This document shows, piece after piece, positions 1 through 12,337 of a stretch of DNA of 64,000 bases. The stretch is from Ectobius pallidus. Its lineage: Eukaryota; Arthropoda; Insecta; Blattodea; Ectobiidae. The notes beneath the pieces were generated by a model that saw nothing but the letters and a program-made list of their open reading frames with translations, did not search any database and was not told where the DNA came from. Positions within the stretch are counted from its first letter, which is position 1. Every line of letters starts with the position of its first letter. A program made the position numbers and the translations under genes. The stretch lies in NCBI GenBank assembly GCA_964059195.1, contig CAXKWD010000008.1, positions 46,914,502-46,978,501 of the forward strand, written 5' to 3'.

Positions 1-869
1 TTACACTCAGCAAAGTCTTTCAAAACTCTAGTACAGAGGTGGAAAAAACATTTTAGATTATTAAACTTTCAGAAGATATGATGCCCAAATAATTTTAAGA
101 GGTGTATTGGAAGCATAAGTAATAATAGCTCTTTGAAGGTACAAATGATGTATCCAAAAATACTTCCTCTCCCGTGCACAATGTTTCTGCAGTCTGGTTC
201 GGTCATTCATGCTAACTACATTGGGTTTTTAAAGACGGCCTTATCAGCTGTGGAGTGATCCGCTGCCTAATTGAGTGTGTTATTGTAAAAAGGGACCCGA
301 GTCACTTTTTGAAAGTTTCAAGGAAAAAAGGAAAAACTACCAGTAAATTCCTTGACAATGGTTGATGTTATGGCTGCATATAACTTCCATATAAGTTATT
401 TGTAAATTTTACGAGTGGTTTGGATGGCGTAATATTGCTTGTCATTTCAGAAAAGACATATTTAAATTAAAAAACTAAGGTCTTTTTTTACAATTAATTC
501 ATTTTCAAATATTTCATGGTATTTAAACACTGATTTGAACCGAAGTTCAACCTATTGTTCATAAATTTATTGCAAACACACATAAAAGAATGTTTAATTA
601 TTACAAAAAGGCAAGTGATAGAATAATTACAAACATTTTAATGTTACATTAACATTTGAAAAACACAGGTTTTAAAGTTTGAATAACTTTTTTGTTTATT
701 TTAAAGATGCTAAAATGCCTGAAAAGTGTTGATTACACTAGTTTACTCTTATAAGTTATATCGCTTAAAAAATTAGAATTTGTAAATTAACAGATAGTAA
801 AATACCTCCTTTACACAACTAATGTCATCTAACTGTCACAGTGTTTATCCCATTTTATTGACCGAGAAT
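1..869. other. AT-rich non-coding sequence
   Basis: No coding region, RNA gene or clear element end was recognised. The sequence is AT-rich with short homopolymers. It ends at the TA dinucleotide (870-871) that flanks the Tc1-like element to the right. Confidence 0.6.
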
Positions 870-1097
870 TACACTTAGGGACAAAAAGAAACTGGAAGCT
901 TGAATTTTACATCGTAAGTCTGTCTTAAATGAACAGAAAGCTATTTCAATTGAGAATTCCAATTGAGAATTCCAATTGAGAATTACCAATTGAGAATAAA
1001 CCATTACTTTTACAACAAAAACTCTTGCCTTTATTAAAAATTCACAAGAATGATACATAAAAAATAATATTTTTTATTTACAGCAAAAAAGTGTTCT

Positions 1098-1437
1098 CTA
1101 GTTTTTAAACACATATTTGAGTATTGTGGCTTCAGTAGCATGTGTTGCTAGCCCTAGCTCTAATGACTTCTTGTAGGGGATTAGCTTGCTTCGTATTATT
1201 CTCATAATCTTTTCTTGAGGGATATTTTCCCATTTTTTTTCTAAAGCTGCTCAAAGTTCATTTATGGTTTCAGGAATAACTCTTCTTTGATGAATCTTTC
1301 TCAATAGAATGTCCCAAACTTGTTCAATGGCATTTAGGTTGGGACTGTGCGCAGGCCAATCCGTAACGTTGATACCAGCTTCATTAAGTACGGTGAAAAC
1401 CTTTTCCACAGTGTGTGATCTAGCATTATTGTGTTGC
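1098..1437 (-). pseudogene. Tc1-like transposase, C-terminal fragment (left copy)
   Basis: Read on the minus strand this segment gives the typical end of a Tc1 DDE transposase: HNNARSHT (second catalytic Asp region, here NNAR), then VTDWPAHSPNLNAIEQVWD, which carries the third acidic residue region, followed by the usual C-terminal helix region. There is an in-frame stop after PETINEL. Only the last third of the protein is present; the N-terminal helix-turn-helix and first catalytic Asp are absent because the copy is cut at the head-to-head junction near 1440. The product would have cut and joined element ends in the nucleus; this copy cannot. Confidence 0.75.
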
Positions 1438-1449
1438 TCATTGCCAAGT

Positions 1450-2219
1450 AGAAGCTCAACATGTAGTGGTGTCTACTAGGACCATAAGAAGAGGATCTAG
1501 GAACATGGATTGGTATCGGGATGACCTTTCAGGATACCGAAACTGCTTGCAATGCTTTGAGTAGTGTATCTGCACTTTCCCTTTCAACACAAAACTGGAC
1601 CAAGGAAGACTGGGAGTCTGTCTTATTTATGGAAGAGTCCCGTTTTGCCCTGAATTCATCAGATGGATGAAAACGTATGTGAAGAAAAGGAGGGAAGCAG
1701 CATGTAAGCAGCTATATTGTCACCAAGTGTGCCCTTCAGTGGAGGTTCAATTATGTTCTGGGCTGGCATTTCTATCACACCCATAAGGAGCTCATGTGTT
1801 TGCCGAACAGCACCACTACAGCACCTAGGCATCTTGAAGAGTGCTTAAATGAATAATTTGTGCCATATTTACCATTTATTGGTGATAATTTTATCCTAAT
1901 GCAAGAAGATGCTAGAACACACACTATGGAACAGGTTTCAATTGTACTTAAAGAACTTAGTATCAACATTACGGATTGACCAGTGCTCAGTCCCGATCTA
2001 AATCCCATTGAACATGTTTGGGATCTTGCAGTGAGGGAGATTCATTAGAGAAGAGCTCTTCCTGAAACCATAAATGAACTTTGAGCAGGTTTAAAAGAAG
2101 AATGGGAAAATACTTCCTAAGAAAGGACTGTGAGAATAATATGAAGCATGCTAATCACTTACAAGAAGTCATTAGAGCTTTGGGTGGCAACACATGCCAC
2201 TGAAGCCACAAAACTCTAA
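1450..2219 (+). pseudogene. Tc1-like transposase, central and C-terminal fragment (right copy)
   Basis: The plus strand shows, across several frames, NWTKEDWESVLF followed by ESRFAL (first catalytic acidic residue region, D to E), FILMQEDARTHT, and SPDLNPIEHVWD, which are the conserved blocks of Tc1 transposases. Multiple frameshifts and stops interrupt it, so it is not functional. It extends further toward the N-terminus than the minus-strand copy at 1098-1437, with which it shares its C-terminal part at recognisable identity. The two copies diverge from a common junction near 1440. Confidence 0.8.
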
Positions 2220-2444
2220 TAAATATTTTTAAAAATTAGAGAACACATTTTTGCTGTAAATGAAAGAAATGAGTTTTTATGTATCATTGTTGTAAATTGT
2301 AATGTTGTAAAGGCAACCGTTTTTGTTGTTAAGGTAATGCTTTGTCCAAAATGTAAGGTTATTCTCAATTGAAATAGTTTTCTGTTCATTTAAGACACTC
2401 TTACAATGTAAAGTTCAAGTGTCTGAATTTTTTGACCCTGAGTG

Positions 2445-5400
2445 TATATCATTGTAAAAATTGATGTGCTCTTCTGAAATGCAGCAGCGTATTTTCTTCA
2501 AGTCCTCTACTAAACGTAGAGGATAAGCAGGCCTCGCTGAAAGTACAATATTGTTTCTCTTCTTGAGCACAAAAGTCAATGTATTCACTTGCTGTTTTTC
2601 TCTTAAGCAGCATTCAGATACACGAACAGCGCCGTTAGGGAGTTCCGTTTGGGAGTATTGATATTCATTCAAGCAACTGAAGCAATTGAAGGTACCCTCG
2701 TCAACCACACTTGGTAATAAATGTCATTCTCCTTCAACCCCGTAGATTTTACCAGTGTAGTCTACTCACCAATCATTTTTGCCATATTATTATGTTCTTT
2801 CTGGTTATTTAATTTTAATAACATAAAAACATTCACTACAAAAAGAATCACTAAATGTCATCTAAATTTTTAAAATAAAAATTACATTTTAAGTAAAAAA
2901 TTTAAATATTGTAAAGATGGATGTTGGTCGCCTTGCTTATGTTTAATATACCCTCCAATTAATATATATACATAGATACACAAATAATATATAAATATAT
3001 ATATCAACTTGTGGATGTGTGTGGGTGTTAATAAGAGTAGGTCTATAATATAGGCATAATATAATTATTATATTACCTTCGGAATGGATGTTACTTAATG
3101 TGAAGTAATGCACCGGTATACACGTGCTTACGATAGAGTAAGTAAATAGCTGTTTACTGGTTTATTTACATAAGTCGAAGAGGTCTGGTAGGGGTAAAGA
3201 GCCTCGTGATTCAAATTGAGGAACTTTTTGATAGAGAAGTAGCCTATGGTAGATGACGCAGCGGTCGGGTGGTAGGCCTTGTCCCTTCAGGGATGTAGTG
3301 CCACGGAGTTTAGTTTAGTGTTATTAATATTGTAGGCCTACTTACAGTATTACTATATGAGAATTATGCTTCGCCACACATAAAATTGCAAGCTAATTTT
3401 GTATGGATCTTATATGTAGGCCTATTCAATCGCTGTGTTCAATATTGACCCTGGGGGCATAGAAGCCTTTTACATCTTTAAGTACCAGGAGAAATCCGGT
3501 CAATGTGTAAGACTGGGTCTCCATTGTCTGAATAGGGATTAGTTTACTTATTATATAACAACTAGCAGGTGCCTCGGCCTCGCCCGCGATTTACTTACTC
3601 AACTGCTTGTTATTGTGTTTAAATCATATACTTAACAGAAAAATAATTAAAACATTATATTTATTAACACTGGCATCGTTTTTACATAAATTGGAGGAAT
3701 TACATAATTTTACTCTTCATTATATTGTTTAACATTAAAAACAAACGAACAAAACGAAACTTATGCTACAAAAACGATTAAAATGAACCATAGATTCATG
3801 AACCTTACCAAAATCATGCATAAACAATTTTATTATAACGATTGATAATTTAAAAAAACTAAAAACCTGGCTTCGAGGTGCATTTCACGATCAAAGTGCT
3901 CCACCCGGGGGAAAAACCTCAGATTAGAGTTCCCTAGCCCAAGAAACCCCCGCATAGTGTGTTTCGTCCAAATCATTCAATGTTTTCCCATTAAGGCTTT
4001 GCCCGCGAAACTTGTAAGCTGTAAGGAACATATTGATTAATGCGAACATTTCGATTAAAAGGTTGAATTTACTGATTATTTTACATAATCTACAAAATTT
4101 TGAGATACATCATTTACTCAAATATAAATTTTAATAGCTTCTCTAATTTGTCAAAGTCCCATTTCATTTATTTCCAAAGCCTTATGTGAAGACTGCCAAC
4201 AATTCACTGTTGTCATGTGAACTGTGATTTGAATCTGATAATTCTGTTTAAAAAGGGATTCTGAATTCTCAAAAACATTTGATATTTGGCATTTAAAATC
4301 AATTTTTTTCAAAATCCTTCTTAGTGAGCACCTACATTATGAAAAGGTACTGTCAAAATTCCAAGTCTCTACCTATTATAGTTTAGGCTCTACGTTGATT
4401 CTCTGTCAGTCAGGACAAAGCCTCTTATATATATAGATAGAGAAGAGATAACAACAATTACTGTTTTTACCGACTTCTGCTGAACTATATAAGACCTATC
4501 GTGACTGTTGGTCTTGAAATATTTAAGATAGTCATTTTATACCTAGGTGTTAAACTCCTCCAAAATATCTTACCGAATTATTGATAAAATGTTCTCTTTA
4601 CAGCCTAACACATACGTATTAACAGTATAATTAATCGGTCTGACTATCTGTTTAGTTGTCCTAGGTCGAGGAAGTAAATTATAATAGAGAGTCTAAATTA
4701 AACGAAATCAATATATTATATAACTTTAATTATTATAAGAAAACATGGAGCTTGAATAACAGAAAACTGAAATGAAACAATAAATTAGAGCTATATGTCT
4801 TCTGTGCCCTTATACTACAGTACCTATAGTACCGGTATGTGTCATTAAGGTCTGTTAACAGAATTAAATAAATGTGGCCGACTACAATGTTTTTATCACG
4901 TGTTCGTTGACCAGAATAAATTTATAAGAATCCTTCTTTTAAGCGTGGTTTATTACAGATTTTCTCTATTGAACTTTTAATGAGATTAATCACGAGTATA
5001 AAACTCTCATCTTTAAGAATTTGTACATTAATTTGTTGAAAGAAGTGTGTAATAATTATATGTAATTGTATTATTGAACTACTGTTTTTTAATGATGTTG
5101 TTTAATGGTGGGTGACAATAGCGAATAGTTGGAAGTGGTTAGAAAAAATAGTTTCTGTCGTGTTGTATGACAAGGGCCTTTATGCGAAGAAAGCCGCTGT
5201 ACCTGCTCCCGGTTTTGACAGAGGGATTAAGTTTATTGCGCTCGCGGAGTTGTCTGAAAGAATGCTCTGACGAGAAATTCCAAACAGCAGTTTTTGGTGT
5301 AGGTCGAGTTATAAAACTTTTGCTTGAATGAAACAGCTAAAATTCCGGCTTCAGAGTACATTCCACGATTAGAAAGCATCGCCTGAAAAAACGATCTCAG

Positions 5401-5819
5401 ATTCGATTATACAGTTCCAAAGCTAACTGTGAACACATAATACGTATTGTTTCTCAACTGTTTGTTGACAGATAAATATGATGTGAATTTTATTTGATCA
5501 ATTCAGTGTAATTTTCAGAAATTATATAATGTTTCAAGGGAGGGAATGGTTTGTTTGGATTTTTATCATCAGCGATGTTTCAAGAGTTAAACCATCAATA
5601 TTTTACAGCTGGTGCCCCCAGCTTCGCCCGCCATTATTAATTGACTCGAGGATTTTTAAGAAATTTACACTGGTAGTTTACTAAAAATGTTTGTGGTTCA
5701 GAGCTATGAAAATTGTAAGTAAAAATAAAATTAGAATATTTGTTCATTGTGTTCATTTCACTTAGGCTTTATATAATAAAGAAACGGTTTTCCTAATTTT
5801 GTACTCTTCGTGAAAGTTT
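2445..5819. other. AT-rich non-coding sequence with repeat fragments
   Basis: No gene recognised. The stretch holds an AT microsatellite at about 2955-3003. A fragment at 3250-3315 (GTCCCTTCAGGGATGTAGTG) recurs in reverse orientation at 46800-46870. Two GC-rich boundary-like motifs with the core CTCGCCCGC/TTCGCCCGC lie at 3563-3592 and 5612-5636 and resemble the motif at 57221-57246. The rest appears unstructured. Confidence 0.5.
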
Positions 5820-6619
5820 ACACTGCCAGAGACGAACATCGCCGAGTATACCCGATTTTTCACGAAGCGGGCGAGCGAGTGAGCATGCTATTTAGGGCTG
5901 TTGAATTGTATAAGAAGTAGATATTGGAATTTTGAAATAGTAAATGCTTCCCTGTTATCTTGAGGATTTCTTGTCTATTAGCCCAGTCAAATGTTACATC
6001 GGAACTTACATTAAATGGAGTATTAATGATTTTTGGAGGGGAGTTACGTACCATTACTGGGATCACAAATCCAGATTTGCAACCCTCAGAAACCTGTGCT
6101 CGCTGAATGGCGGTCGAAATAAACCGGTTTTTTCGGACTATTTTCGGTTTTTCGGCAATATCTTCTAAACTATGCGTTTGTTGAAAAGAATCTTTATTAG
6201 CTTTTTTAAGGTACATTAATTTTCTAAAATATTAGATCAAAATCGTTTTTGTAAGTTATATAGTTACCGAGATACGGCTTTTCAAAGATTGGCCTATTTT
6301 TCCAAAAAGTTAAAATTTTAAGTTTTCTTCGTGTTTCGAATTGAATACCGGCAAAATGACACGTCATACAGAAAAATCAAGACAACAAAAGTTGTAGGCA
6401 ATTTAATAAGCTTTAATTTGAGCTATAGCTGGTCCTTATAGCTGAGATAGTCTCGTCATAAAGAAAAAAACCGAAAAGAATAAAACAAAAATTTTGGGTG
6501 AAAGTTGAGTATCATCGTTTCCTCCACCAACACCTTAATTTTTTTGGTAACATGTTGGCGGAAAAGTCTTATAACTGTGTTTAGAAACTATTTATGTGTA
6601 TATGTGTCTATGGGAGATG

Positions 6620-6897
6620 AGATTTTGCCAGAAAAAAATATTTAAGCAGAATATTTCATAAAAATGTATTTACTTTTAAACCAATATGCATATTTAAACA
6701 ATTTGTGAGGTTCCTGGTATGGGACCTGGGAAGTCTTCATCGCCATTTGAAGAACTGTCATTCTGGGGTGTGGGCACATTGCGGCAGAATTTTCCCCTTG
6801 CAGAAAGTGCACATAACTGAGCATTTCAGACCAGTTTTGCGGCAGCTGCAGCCCCCAGCGCAGCCCATCTTGCACTTGCATGAGATCAGTTCCCCGT
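6620..6897 (-). pseudogene. CXC-domain C-terminal exon, inverted fragment
   Basis: On the minus strand this reads as a Tesmin/TSO1-like CXC domain: LISCKCKMGCAGGCSCRKTG, then a further Cys pair (MCTFC). The Cys spacing CxCxxGCxxxCxCRKxGLxC is the family signature. It is a more complete CXC motif than the copy on the plus strand at 8390-8500, because it keeps the final C-x2-C. No upstream exons are present on this strand; it is the left arm of the inverted unit at 5820-9300. Confidence 0.6.
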
Positions 6898-7029
6898 TAC
6901 TGACAAAATAGTTTCCATTAGCAGTGGGATTGTTGGAGGCTAAGAAGTCAAGGAACAGGGAACAGAAGGAGTGGTTAACATAGAAAATCAGACATTTGGG
7001 AAAGTTGGATTCAAAGTAAAGACCAAGTT

Positions 7030-8504
7030 CTTACCATGGCAAGCATAAATAATTCCATACAAGTCACTGATAAGAAGATTGAAGTTGACCCTTTCACAAT
7101 ATTCCAGCGAATTAGCATCACCATAAAAATCCGACGCAGAGTTAAAAGCCCACTTCAAGTATGAATTGGCCCCTTACCCAATGTCTCTTTGCAACGAAGT
7201 TGGAGTGAGGAAGGGAACTAAGGCAGCTCTATATTCGTGTTTGGTGAAACTATCACTAACAACATCTCCCGAGACTCCAATATTCACATCGTGCTTGATG
7301 GTGGCTACTTGCTCCATAAATGTGTGTGGCATCGAAATGCATTAGTGAAGACCATCATTGACGGCTACATTCATTTTGTGAAAAACCATTTTGGGACAGA
7401 TGTAACCATTGTCTTCGATGGATACCCGGAGGACGCCTCTCAAAAAAGTACCAAAAGCGCCGAACGTCCCAGACGATACTCCGCCCTCAACATCTGTGAC
7501 ATTGTCCTATCAGCTTCAATTACCATCAACATCATGCAAGAGAAGTTCTTAACGAACGACACTAATAAGCATAGGCTGATAGAGATACTGGAAAGTGGAT
7601 CTGAGCAGCACGGTGTTGAGGTGACAGTTTCAGAAGAGGACGCTGATTCTGACATTATTAGAGCTGCCATCATCAAAGCTGACTCTTCTAAGAAGGTTGT
7701 AATCATCGTGGAAGGTGTAGACCTTCTTGTGTTCTTAGTTGGTTTCAGTTCCAAAAAATACATCTTTCCAGAAGAGGGGAGCCAGACGTCCATTATTCAT
7801 CAAATCGTTTACCACCGGAACCTCTCATTAGTCTCCTGGGCCAATTATGATTTTTCACCCATTTAGCGGGTGCGACACGACCTCTGCCCCTTTCTGGAAG
7901 GGGAAAACCAAATTTGTCAAACCTTCCTCAAGAACCCAGAACTATTCAGGCAAGCAGAAGTCTTCCTCCACCCAGATGTGAGTCATGATGAAATAGCTGC
8001 AGCTGGAGAGAAGTGCCTCGACGCAGTTTATGAAGGAGCTACTGACACCACCCTCAACGACCTGACAGAAAAAGTCAACCTCGCCCGTTTGTCACCAACC
8101 ACAGATGCTGCAAAATATCGTTAATATTGTGTGTATCACCAGGTATGTCTGTGTACATTTCCTATCATTCTGTTCTTAAGTTTCGTTGTTCACTAAGGTC
8201 TATACACTCTCATTGTACACCATGTGTATGCTTTGAAATATTATACAATAACTAATTTTCATTCTACTTTTTCGCATATACAAAAGTGGTTGGGGTGGAA
8301 AAAAATCAAGGATTGAGGGTGGAAGTTGGACGAGTTTGGTCTTACTCCAATTGCAATGAAAGTTTAACCAGTCCCTCAAACCAGCAACTGATCTCGTGCA
8401 AGTGCAAGATGGGCTGCACTGGGGGCTGCAGCTGCCGCAAAACTGGGCTGAAATGCAATGTGCCCACACCCCATGATGACAATTCTTCAAGTGAGGATTA
8501 AGAA
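7030..8504 (+). pseudogene. PIN-like nuclease domain plus CXC protein, repeat-associated pseudogene
   Basis: I do not know a gene name. The family seen here has an N-terminal segment beginning near 7036 (MASINNSIQV), then the block IHIVLDGGYLLHK, VTIVFDGYPED and a later acidic-rich VSEEDADSDI and VVIIVEGVDLLVFL, a pattern of spaced aspartates like PIN/FEN-type nucleases. The open stretch 7237-7866 (209 codons) is the longest intact part. Frameshifts occur before 7237 and around 7866-7870. A probable intron has donor GTATGT at 8143 and acceptor ending at 8286, joining YHQ to WLGWKK; then a stop and a frameshift precede the CXC block CKCKMGCTGGCSCRKTG near 8397-8455. I recall similar proteins scattered in arthropod and other animal genomes, often repeated; the nuclease role is inference from the motifs. 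This copy is dead. Confidence 0.6.
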
Positions 8505-9300
8505 ATCACCCCACCCTGGATTTCCCAGGTCCCATACCTTCCCATACCAGGAACCTCACAAATTGTTTAAATATGCATATTGGTTTAAAAGTAAATACAT
8601 TTTTATGAAATAATCTGCTTAAATATTTTTTTCTGGCAAAATCTCATCTCCCATAGACACATATACACATAAATAGTTTCTAAACACAGTTATAAGACTT
8701 TTCCGCCAACATGTTACCAAAAAAAATAAGGTGTTGGTAAAGGAAACGATGTTACTCAACTTTCACCCAAAAAAACATTTTTTCATCTTTTCGATTTTTG
8801 TTCTTTATGACAAGACTATCTAAGCTACAAGGACCAGCTATAGCTCAAATTAAAGATTATTAAATTGCCTACAACGTTTGTTCTCTTGATTTTTCTGTAG
8901 GACGTGTCATTTTGCCGGTATTCAATTCGAAACACGAAGAAAACTTAAAATTTTAACTTTTTGGAAAAATAGGCCAATCTTTGAAAAGCCGTATCTCGGT
9001 AACTATATAACTTACAAAAACTATTTTGATCTCATATTTTAGAAAAATTAATGTACTTTAAAAAAGCTAATAAAAATTATTTCCGACAAACGCATAGTTT
9101 AGGAGATATTGCTGAAAAACCGAAAAAAGTCCGAAAAAACCGGTTTATTTCGACCGCCATTCAGCGAGCACAGGTTTCTGAGGGTTGCAAATCTGGATTT
9201 GTGATTCCAGTAATGGTATGTAACTCCCCTCCAAAAATCATTAATACTCCATTTAATGTAAGTTCACCCATTTTTTTGTAACATTTGCCTGGGCTATATA

Positions 9301-10329
9301 GAGACATTATGTACCTCTTATGGTTAAGGTGCCACCACGCTTTGAAATCTGGAATCTCTATAGACAATAATTTTTGTCGGGTTGAAATTAATACCACCAG
9401 CGTTTCGTTCAACCCATTGTCGTCCAGGATGGACAGTATCAAGAGAGGAAGTGTAAGAGTACCGGTGTATTCCTTTTAAAATATTCGTACGAACAACCAT
9501 TGTTGCCATGTCTGAACAAGGATATAGACTTCTGTGTTTTAAAGCGCTTGTTTGCCTTTATTACGGCTCTGTTATTCATACTGAGAGGTCCACTGTGAGT
9601 TTTAAGAAGACGTGTTAATTATGCCGAAACAAATGAAATCGATTTATTACGGCAATGGATTGGCGACGACCTGAATTTCATGACAGTAATATTTTGGCAA
9701 ACCTGCCAGAACACATAAGTATTATTTACCGTTCTAGAAAAGGGGGAAGTTTTCGTCCCTAGTTGGTCTGTTGTGCGGTTAGCATGCGTAACAACCGAAG
9801 AAATGAAAATAATCAGTTTCACATTATCCACATCAACCATAAAGTAATTTACTCACTAAATTAGAAGCATCGGATTTTAATCCTGAGAAGGGTAGTGTCT
9901 AGATACAGTATTAACTATTAACTATGAGATAACAGGAAGAACTTCACAGTTGAGAATCTTGAAAGATATTTTGTGATATACTGTAACCAGGAAATGTGAG
10001 GCAATCTTATTTTCACTGCTTCTTTTGATTGTTTATGCTTTCTTTCTTCAATTGTATAATATTGTCCTAAAGCAAGTTTACACAAATTTAAGTGAATTTT
10101 GTTAAGTTAAACTTCAAAAGTATTATGTATTGAATCCTATGTAGCACATGCAAATTCATTAAACCAATTATTCTACCCGAAAACGATATTTTGGACAAAA
10201 ACCTAAAAAAAACTATTTCACCTAATGGAAAACCTAAAACAGTGTTTTTAAAAACCTAAAAATCCAGTCCCTAATTATGAGATTTGTTTGAAGAATTAAG
10301 AGTTTACAAAACTCCTTCGTAGTGTATAT
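9301..10329. other. Non-coding sequence with a possible hAT end fragment
   Basis: No gene recognised. The segment 10190-10275 is rich in CCTAAAA motifs and ends in CCTAAAAATCCAGTCCCTA. This resembles the right end of the hAT element ending at 14134 (CCTAAAAGTCCAAAGTCTA), so it may be the right end of a second, older copy of the same family. Confidence 0.4.
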
Positions 10330-11412
10330 GTGATCACTAGACTTCGTATTTTAGGTAAAATCCTATTTTAATCCTTAAGTGATATATGGATGAAAACTTA
10401 TATATGCATGTTTCATAAGTTACTATGCCTAAAACTGATACTTTTATAGGACCTAAAACAGCCTATTTTTACGTTAGAGCCTAATATTGCCTTTTTGCTT
10501 GTTTTTCCTCTTAAGTTCAAATTAAGTTATTTTTTGTTATAAATTCTAGCGTTTATTTTCAGTTCGTACTAAATTTTTAGCTCGGAATGTGCAGTAGATG
10601 TCACATTTGTGACCTGGTTAAAAAGTAAGGAATGTTTCGCGTGCATAGCTTCTGGGCACAGAGATTAGGTTTTCACTGTCGGTGTCTTTGATTCTAGCAT
10701 TAGGGTAACTGGTTTTATACTGTTCTATTCTAATAGCCACACTGAACTTGCGACAATATAAAAGGACAGTGGGTACAAGGCACTTGCGACAATATACAAG
10801 GACAATTGGTCACTCTGCTTCGCTCAGAAACAAAATACATCACACAGTCCATGCAAATGTGAATATCGAATGGGCAGAGGGCAGAATTTTGCCAACAATA
10901 CATACAGAAGGTTTCAGTTCTGTTAACAGTTTCATTTGTGTATGGTTATCTTCACTTTTGTGTGTACTGTGGTGTTTAAATAATTCTGAAATGCTGAAAA
11001 TTAAAACTTCGAAGGCTTCTCTGATACACCAATGACTACAAGAATTTCCACATTTTACAACAGATGGATGCGTTGTTTATTGTGAAGCTTGTAGCAAACA
11101 CGTGATTACTGTTTTATTATTATTTACGGAAAAAATCTGCTAACTGGAAGGAAATAAATTGGAGTAGCTCTGTCCTTTGGTTCCCTATTGGGACGGATTT
11201 AATGTCTTAAAACTTCAAACCAGTGCTTTATTGGGGCCTGTAACACTTAAGCTAAGATAATTTTTAGAATTTTCTCAATATTTTTATTTTAAAAACTAGC
11301 ATCACTTAAATCTTAGGCCTATTCTAAGCATGAAATTTAATAAATACGATTATTTTAGAACTGATTTACACTATTTCATATATATTGGCAGTTTACACAG
11401 TGAAGCTATATT

Positions 11413-11632
11413 ATAAAGGATATAATATTGAGTTGGGTCTAGCACTTATACTTCACTTTTTGTATAAATACCTGAACTATCGTAGTTTTGAAGACCATCG
11501 TCGTTCATAATCATCAGATTAATCTGTTTAATCTGATGATTATGAATGACGATGGTCTTTGAAACTAGTTCAGGTATTTATACAAAAAGTGAGGTATATG
11601 TGCTAGACCCAACTCAATATTATGTCCTTTAT
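11413..11632. repeat. Long palindrome (hairpin) inside the hAT element
   Basis: Two arms of about 105 bp, 11413-11522 and 11529-11632, are inverted copies with only a few differences, separated by about 6 bp (centre near AATCTGTTTAATCTG). Both outer ends read ATAAAGGA(T/C)ATAATATTGAG. It could be a fold-back MITE or the product of a local inverted duplication. It interrupts the region between the zinc-finger-like and catalytic parts of the hAT pseudogene. Confidence 0.85.
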
Positions 11633-11887
11633 GATTTACACTAATTTATTTTGATGCAAAGGTAGTAAAAGGGTTTCAGTTAGTTTTCATTTCGTTTTTT
11701 GTAGGTATCCAGTGACAAAAAATCTCATTTAACTTAAAATGTGCAAGGTGCTACACATTAGGGAAATGTGGCGCAAAAAGTAAAATCAAAACAGTCTCTT
11801 CTAACTCAACCAAACAGTTCAACAACAAAAAATGAATTTCACCCAGACCTCTGCCAAGCCATCATTGCAAGAAACATCCCATTTAAT

Positions 11888-12337
11888 ACAAGTAAGAATC
11901 AGCTTGAAAAATTTTATGTCATAACCGGGATTTGAACATGGATCTTCGGCTTAATGCGCCGATGCTCTACCATTGAGCTACCATGACAACATGCCAGTAC
12001 GACATCAAATTCCTCAACTGATTCAGAAGACAAGGCAGACCACGGGAGGTTTCTCCGTTGAGAACACACATCCAATGGCGTCCTACATTTGTAGGTACTT
12101 TGAAGCCAAGTTATATTTATATACTATTAATTAAGTGGAGGGAAAGGAAATAGACATTAAATCCATGTCTGGGATATTAATACAAGTAAGAATCAGCTTG
12201 AAAAATTTTATGTCATAACCGGGATTTGAACACGGATCTTCAAATCCCGGTTATGACATAAAATTTTTCAAGCTGATTCTTACTTGTATTAATATCCCAG
12301 ACATGGATTTAATGTCTATTTCCTTTCCCTCCACTTA
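11888..12337 (-). mobile_element. tRNA-derived SINE insertion with terminal palindrome
   Basis: The insert is flanked by a perfect 12-bp target duplication, ATCCCATTTAAT, at 11876-11887 and 12338-12349, and it splits the hAT reading frame exactly (NIPFN before, ALGNP after). On the minus strand it has a tRNA-like head at about 11920-11995: an A box in TAGCTCAATGGTAGAGC and a B box in GTTCAAATCC. A related SINE lies at 22561-22775. A 60-bp stretch at its left end (11888-11947) is repeated directly at 12182-12241 and then inverted to form the palindrome at 12131-12338. Confidence 0.8.

Larger units (their letters stand above)
872..2444. mobile_element. Fold-back Tc1-like DNA transposon remnant
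   Basis: The two ends are inverted copies of each other: the left end begins CACTTAGGGACAAAAA and the right end, read on the other strand, begins CACTCAGGGTCAAAAA. Both are flanked by TA (870-871 and 2445-2446), the target duplication of Tc1/mariner elements. Similarity between the ends continues inward for more than 100 bp, and a second inverted match lies at about 1080-1110 and 2235-2265. Both halves encode the C-terminal part of a Tc1-like transposase, pointing outward, so the element consists of two copies of the same (3') end joined head to head near 1440, not a normal left and right end. About four copies of a 14-bp unit around CAATTGAGAATTC lie at 950-1005 in the left arm. Confidence 0.8.
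5820..9300. mobile_element. Head-to-head repeat unit carrying PIN-like/CXC pseudogene
   Basis: Sequence from about 5970 to 6900, read on the minus strand, matches about 8390 to 9300 on the plus strand. The arms share the end of the CXC-domain exon, then 3' flanking sequence with a conserved block about 380 bp long (around 6000-6400 and 8880-9260). Between the arms lies a near full-length but broken copy of the gene. The arrangement resembles a long-TIR DNA transposon or two 3' ends of one repeat in inverted orientation. No target-site duplication was identified, so the outer borders are approximate. A related gene copy lies at 58970-59945, which supports the family being repetitive. Confidence 0.55.

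Noticed and set aside
11935..11995. tRNA gene
   Set aside because: A and B boxes are present but cloverleaf stems do not pair well and it is part of a SINE flanked by a 12-bp duplication.
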